In this document: positions 45,510 through 46,588 of the stretch, piece after piece | How the letters are laid out: the number at the start of each line of letters is the position of its first letter | Numbering within the stretch: the stretch's first letter is position 1 | Source of the DNA: Elusimicrobiota bacterium | Lineage (GTDB): Bacteria; Elusimicrobiota; Elusimicrobia; UBA1565; UBA9628 | Assembly: GCA_016218545.1 (NCBI GenBank) | Contig: JACRDQ010000045.1 | Coordinates: 1 to 46,588, forward strand | Direction of reading: 5' to 3' | DNA: 46,588 nt | The notes under the pieces: generated by a model | What the model was told of the DNA's origin: nothing | Databases searched by the model: none | The model's input: only the letters and a program-made list of their open reading frames with translations | Translations under genes and position numbers: made by a program

Positions 45510-45538
45510 GGGGTCAGTCTTCAACTTATTCAACTTGT
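45510..45538. repeat. sequence at the RAYT gene end (GGGGTCAG type)
   Basis: The motif TGGGGTCAGTCTTCAAC, followed by a short direct repeat (TCAACTTAT, TCAACTTGT), lies at the 3' side of the transposase gene. It may be the RAYT-associated recognition or relic sequence. A related motif stands at 23025-23041. It lacks an obvious stem. Confidence 0.35.
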
Positions 45539-46420
45539 TTATTGGAACAAGCCCTGCCGGTGTGAGAACATCCCTCCCATTGTATCCCTCAACAAGGCTT
45601 TCGAGACTGCTGCCGGGGTGATGCCGATCTGACGTGCCAATTCCGGAATGCCGTACCCAACACCAAATGCTTGGTCTAGCAGAAGCCTCCTGGCAGCGCA
45701 GACCCGACGCACCCTGCTGGGGCCCAGAATGGCCTTTTCCGAAACCCCGGTCTGAACGGACACTAACCTGGCAATCTCTCTTAATGGGAGCTTCAGAGCG
45801 CTCCCCTCTTCAACATCTTCATTCCGAACAACCAACCTAGTATCCAGAAGAGGAGGGAGGGCATAGGAGTCCGGGTTTCCTTCCTCGGTGAATTCGCGGA
45901 GCGCCCGCATGGCTGCTCCTCGCATATCTGCGAACATGGTTAGCGGCCATTCCGTATCGCAAAGGCCTCTCCTTCCCACCTGAGATATGTATTCCGGGTA
46001 ACTGCTCCATGCCCAATCCGCAGGCCGAGCAACAAGTCCGCCCTTGACGGGGTTCCGATGAATGTAGCGCATAAGCCATTTGAAATCAGCATCATTCCGG
46101 CACACTCGATGTTTGAATCTATCTTCGAAGACATGCCCTTTTCTGTTTGTCAGGAAATTGAATCGCCTCGCCCAGCGCGTCAGCAGACGCTGCATGATTT
46201 GAGATAGCGATATCGCGCCAATGCGTAGAAGCAGGTGGAGGTGATTAGGCATCAGACAGAATGCGTACAGGTCGAACCGCGCATTCCTTTGGACTTTGGC
46301 TAGGCCCGAAAGGAAATCTTCCCAGTCAACGGGCCTCAAGAATATTTCCTGCCCTCCATTCCCCCTGGCAACGACATGACAGATGTCTCCTGCTTGGCTA
46401 AGGCGTGGTTGTCGGCTCAT
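45539..46420 (-). mobile_element. RAYT (REP-associated tyrosine transposase)
   Basis: A 293-residue Y1 transposase from the ATG at 46420 (MSRQPRLS). The HUH motif is PNHLHLLL (H60, H62). The catalytic Tyr is Y119 in RYIHRNPVKGG. The C-terminal third (about 205-293) carries a DnaA-like helix-turn-helix (VSEKAILGPSRVRRVCAARRLLL and a second helix pair). These proteins nick and move or maintain REP-type palindromes. No clear REP array was found beside it. The frame is open to 46543, but the conserved domain starts here. GC is lower than the core genes, which suggests acquisition. Confidence 0.9.
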
Positions 46421-46588
46421 GCTATACTTACGTACGATTGACCTCGAAAAAAGTTCCCTTATGAAAGGGGACAAGGTCAACCCTTTTCGGCGCTTCCCGT
46501 CGTAAATAACCCATTCGCTTATGCGCGGTCTGCTGAACCGCAATAGATAGATTGGGGATGAGGCGCCGATTCGCTCTGTAAGGCCTCG
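46421..46588. other. right-end intergenic stretch
   Basis: No gene is visible. It holds a GC hairpin (GCGGT / ACCGC, 46525-46541). It also has an imperfect inverted repeat with the sequence AAGTTCCCTTATGAAAGGGGAC near 46451-46472, which could be a RAYT target palindrome. On the minus strand a TTGACC occurs. The window ends here. Confidence 0.3.

Overview
The window looks like a chromosomal segment of a GC-rich diderm bacterium. Sample lines of the core genes are about 68% G+C. The outer-membrane biogenesis pair (Omp85/TamA-like plus TamB-like), a lipoprotein and a heptose-epimerase-like gene indicate an outer membrane with LPS-type sugars. The partial 16S rRNA gene is unusual: at the 806R primer site it reads GTAATCC rather than GTAGTCC. 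I cannot place it firmly without a database. Elusimicrobiota or another under-sampled phylum is my guess, held with low confidence.

Layout. Positions 1-1136 hold the 5' half of a 16S gene (minus strand) with its boxA-like leader and a near-perfect promoter. Positions 1282-9914 carry a complete F1Fo ATP synthase operon on the minus strand (Z-I-B-E-F-H-A-G-D-C). Three extra genes sit inside it: a secreted small protein, a nucleotide-sugar epimerase and a PilZ protein, and most joints are translationally coupled. A receiver/GGDEF-like regulator is divergent from it at 10085-11032, followed by a thiolase (11043-12245).

Positions 12462-19310 are the most interesting region. It is a six-gene minus-strand operon in which every gene overlaps the next: C5-methyltransferase, BsuBI/PstI-type endonuclease, Vsr endonuclease, a second C5-methyltransferase with a variant catalytic loop, a protein with an Hsp90/MutL-like ATPase fused to a full histidine kinase, and a response regulator with an unknown C-terminal domain. 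It looks like a restriction-modification system wired to a two-component pathway. Its distal part is visibly lower in GC. Just upstream (19392-19497, plus strand) a TATAAT box precedes a strongly folding segment that may be a small RNA.

Positions 19598-23819 hold a GNAT acetyltransferase, a GT4 glycosyltransferase, a GT39-like membrane protein and an unknown protein. Positions 23897-25617 hold a second thiolase and a glycine-rich RRM protein. Positions 25707-31820 hold TamB, TamA and a divergent caspase-like lipoprotein. Positions 31834-44790 are a genome-maintenance and stress block (XerC/D recombinase, RecA, secreted protein, beta-lactamase-like serine hydrolase, ClpC, AddA, AddB). The right end has a small secreted protein and a RAYT (REP-associated tyrosine transposase).

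Several genes (10085, 21492, 21536, 30358, 30432, 44790) start only a few bases after a good -10 box, so leaderless mRNAs are probably common here. I saw no tRNA, no CRISPR array and no 23S/5S rRNA in the window.
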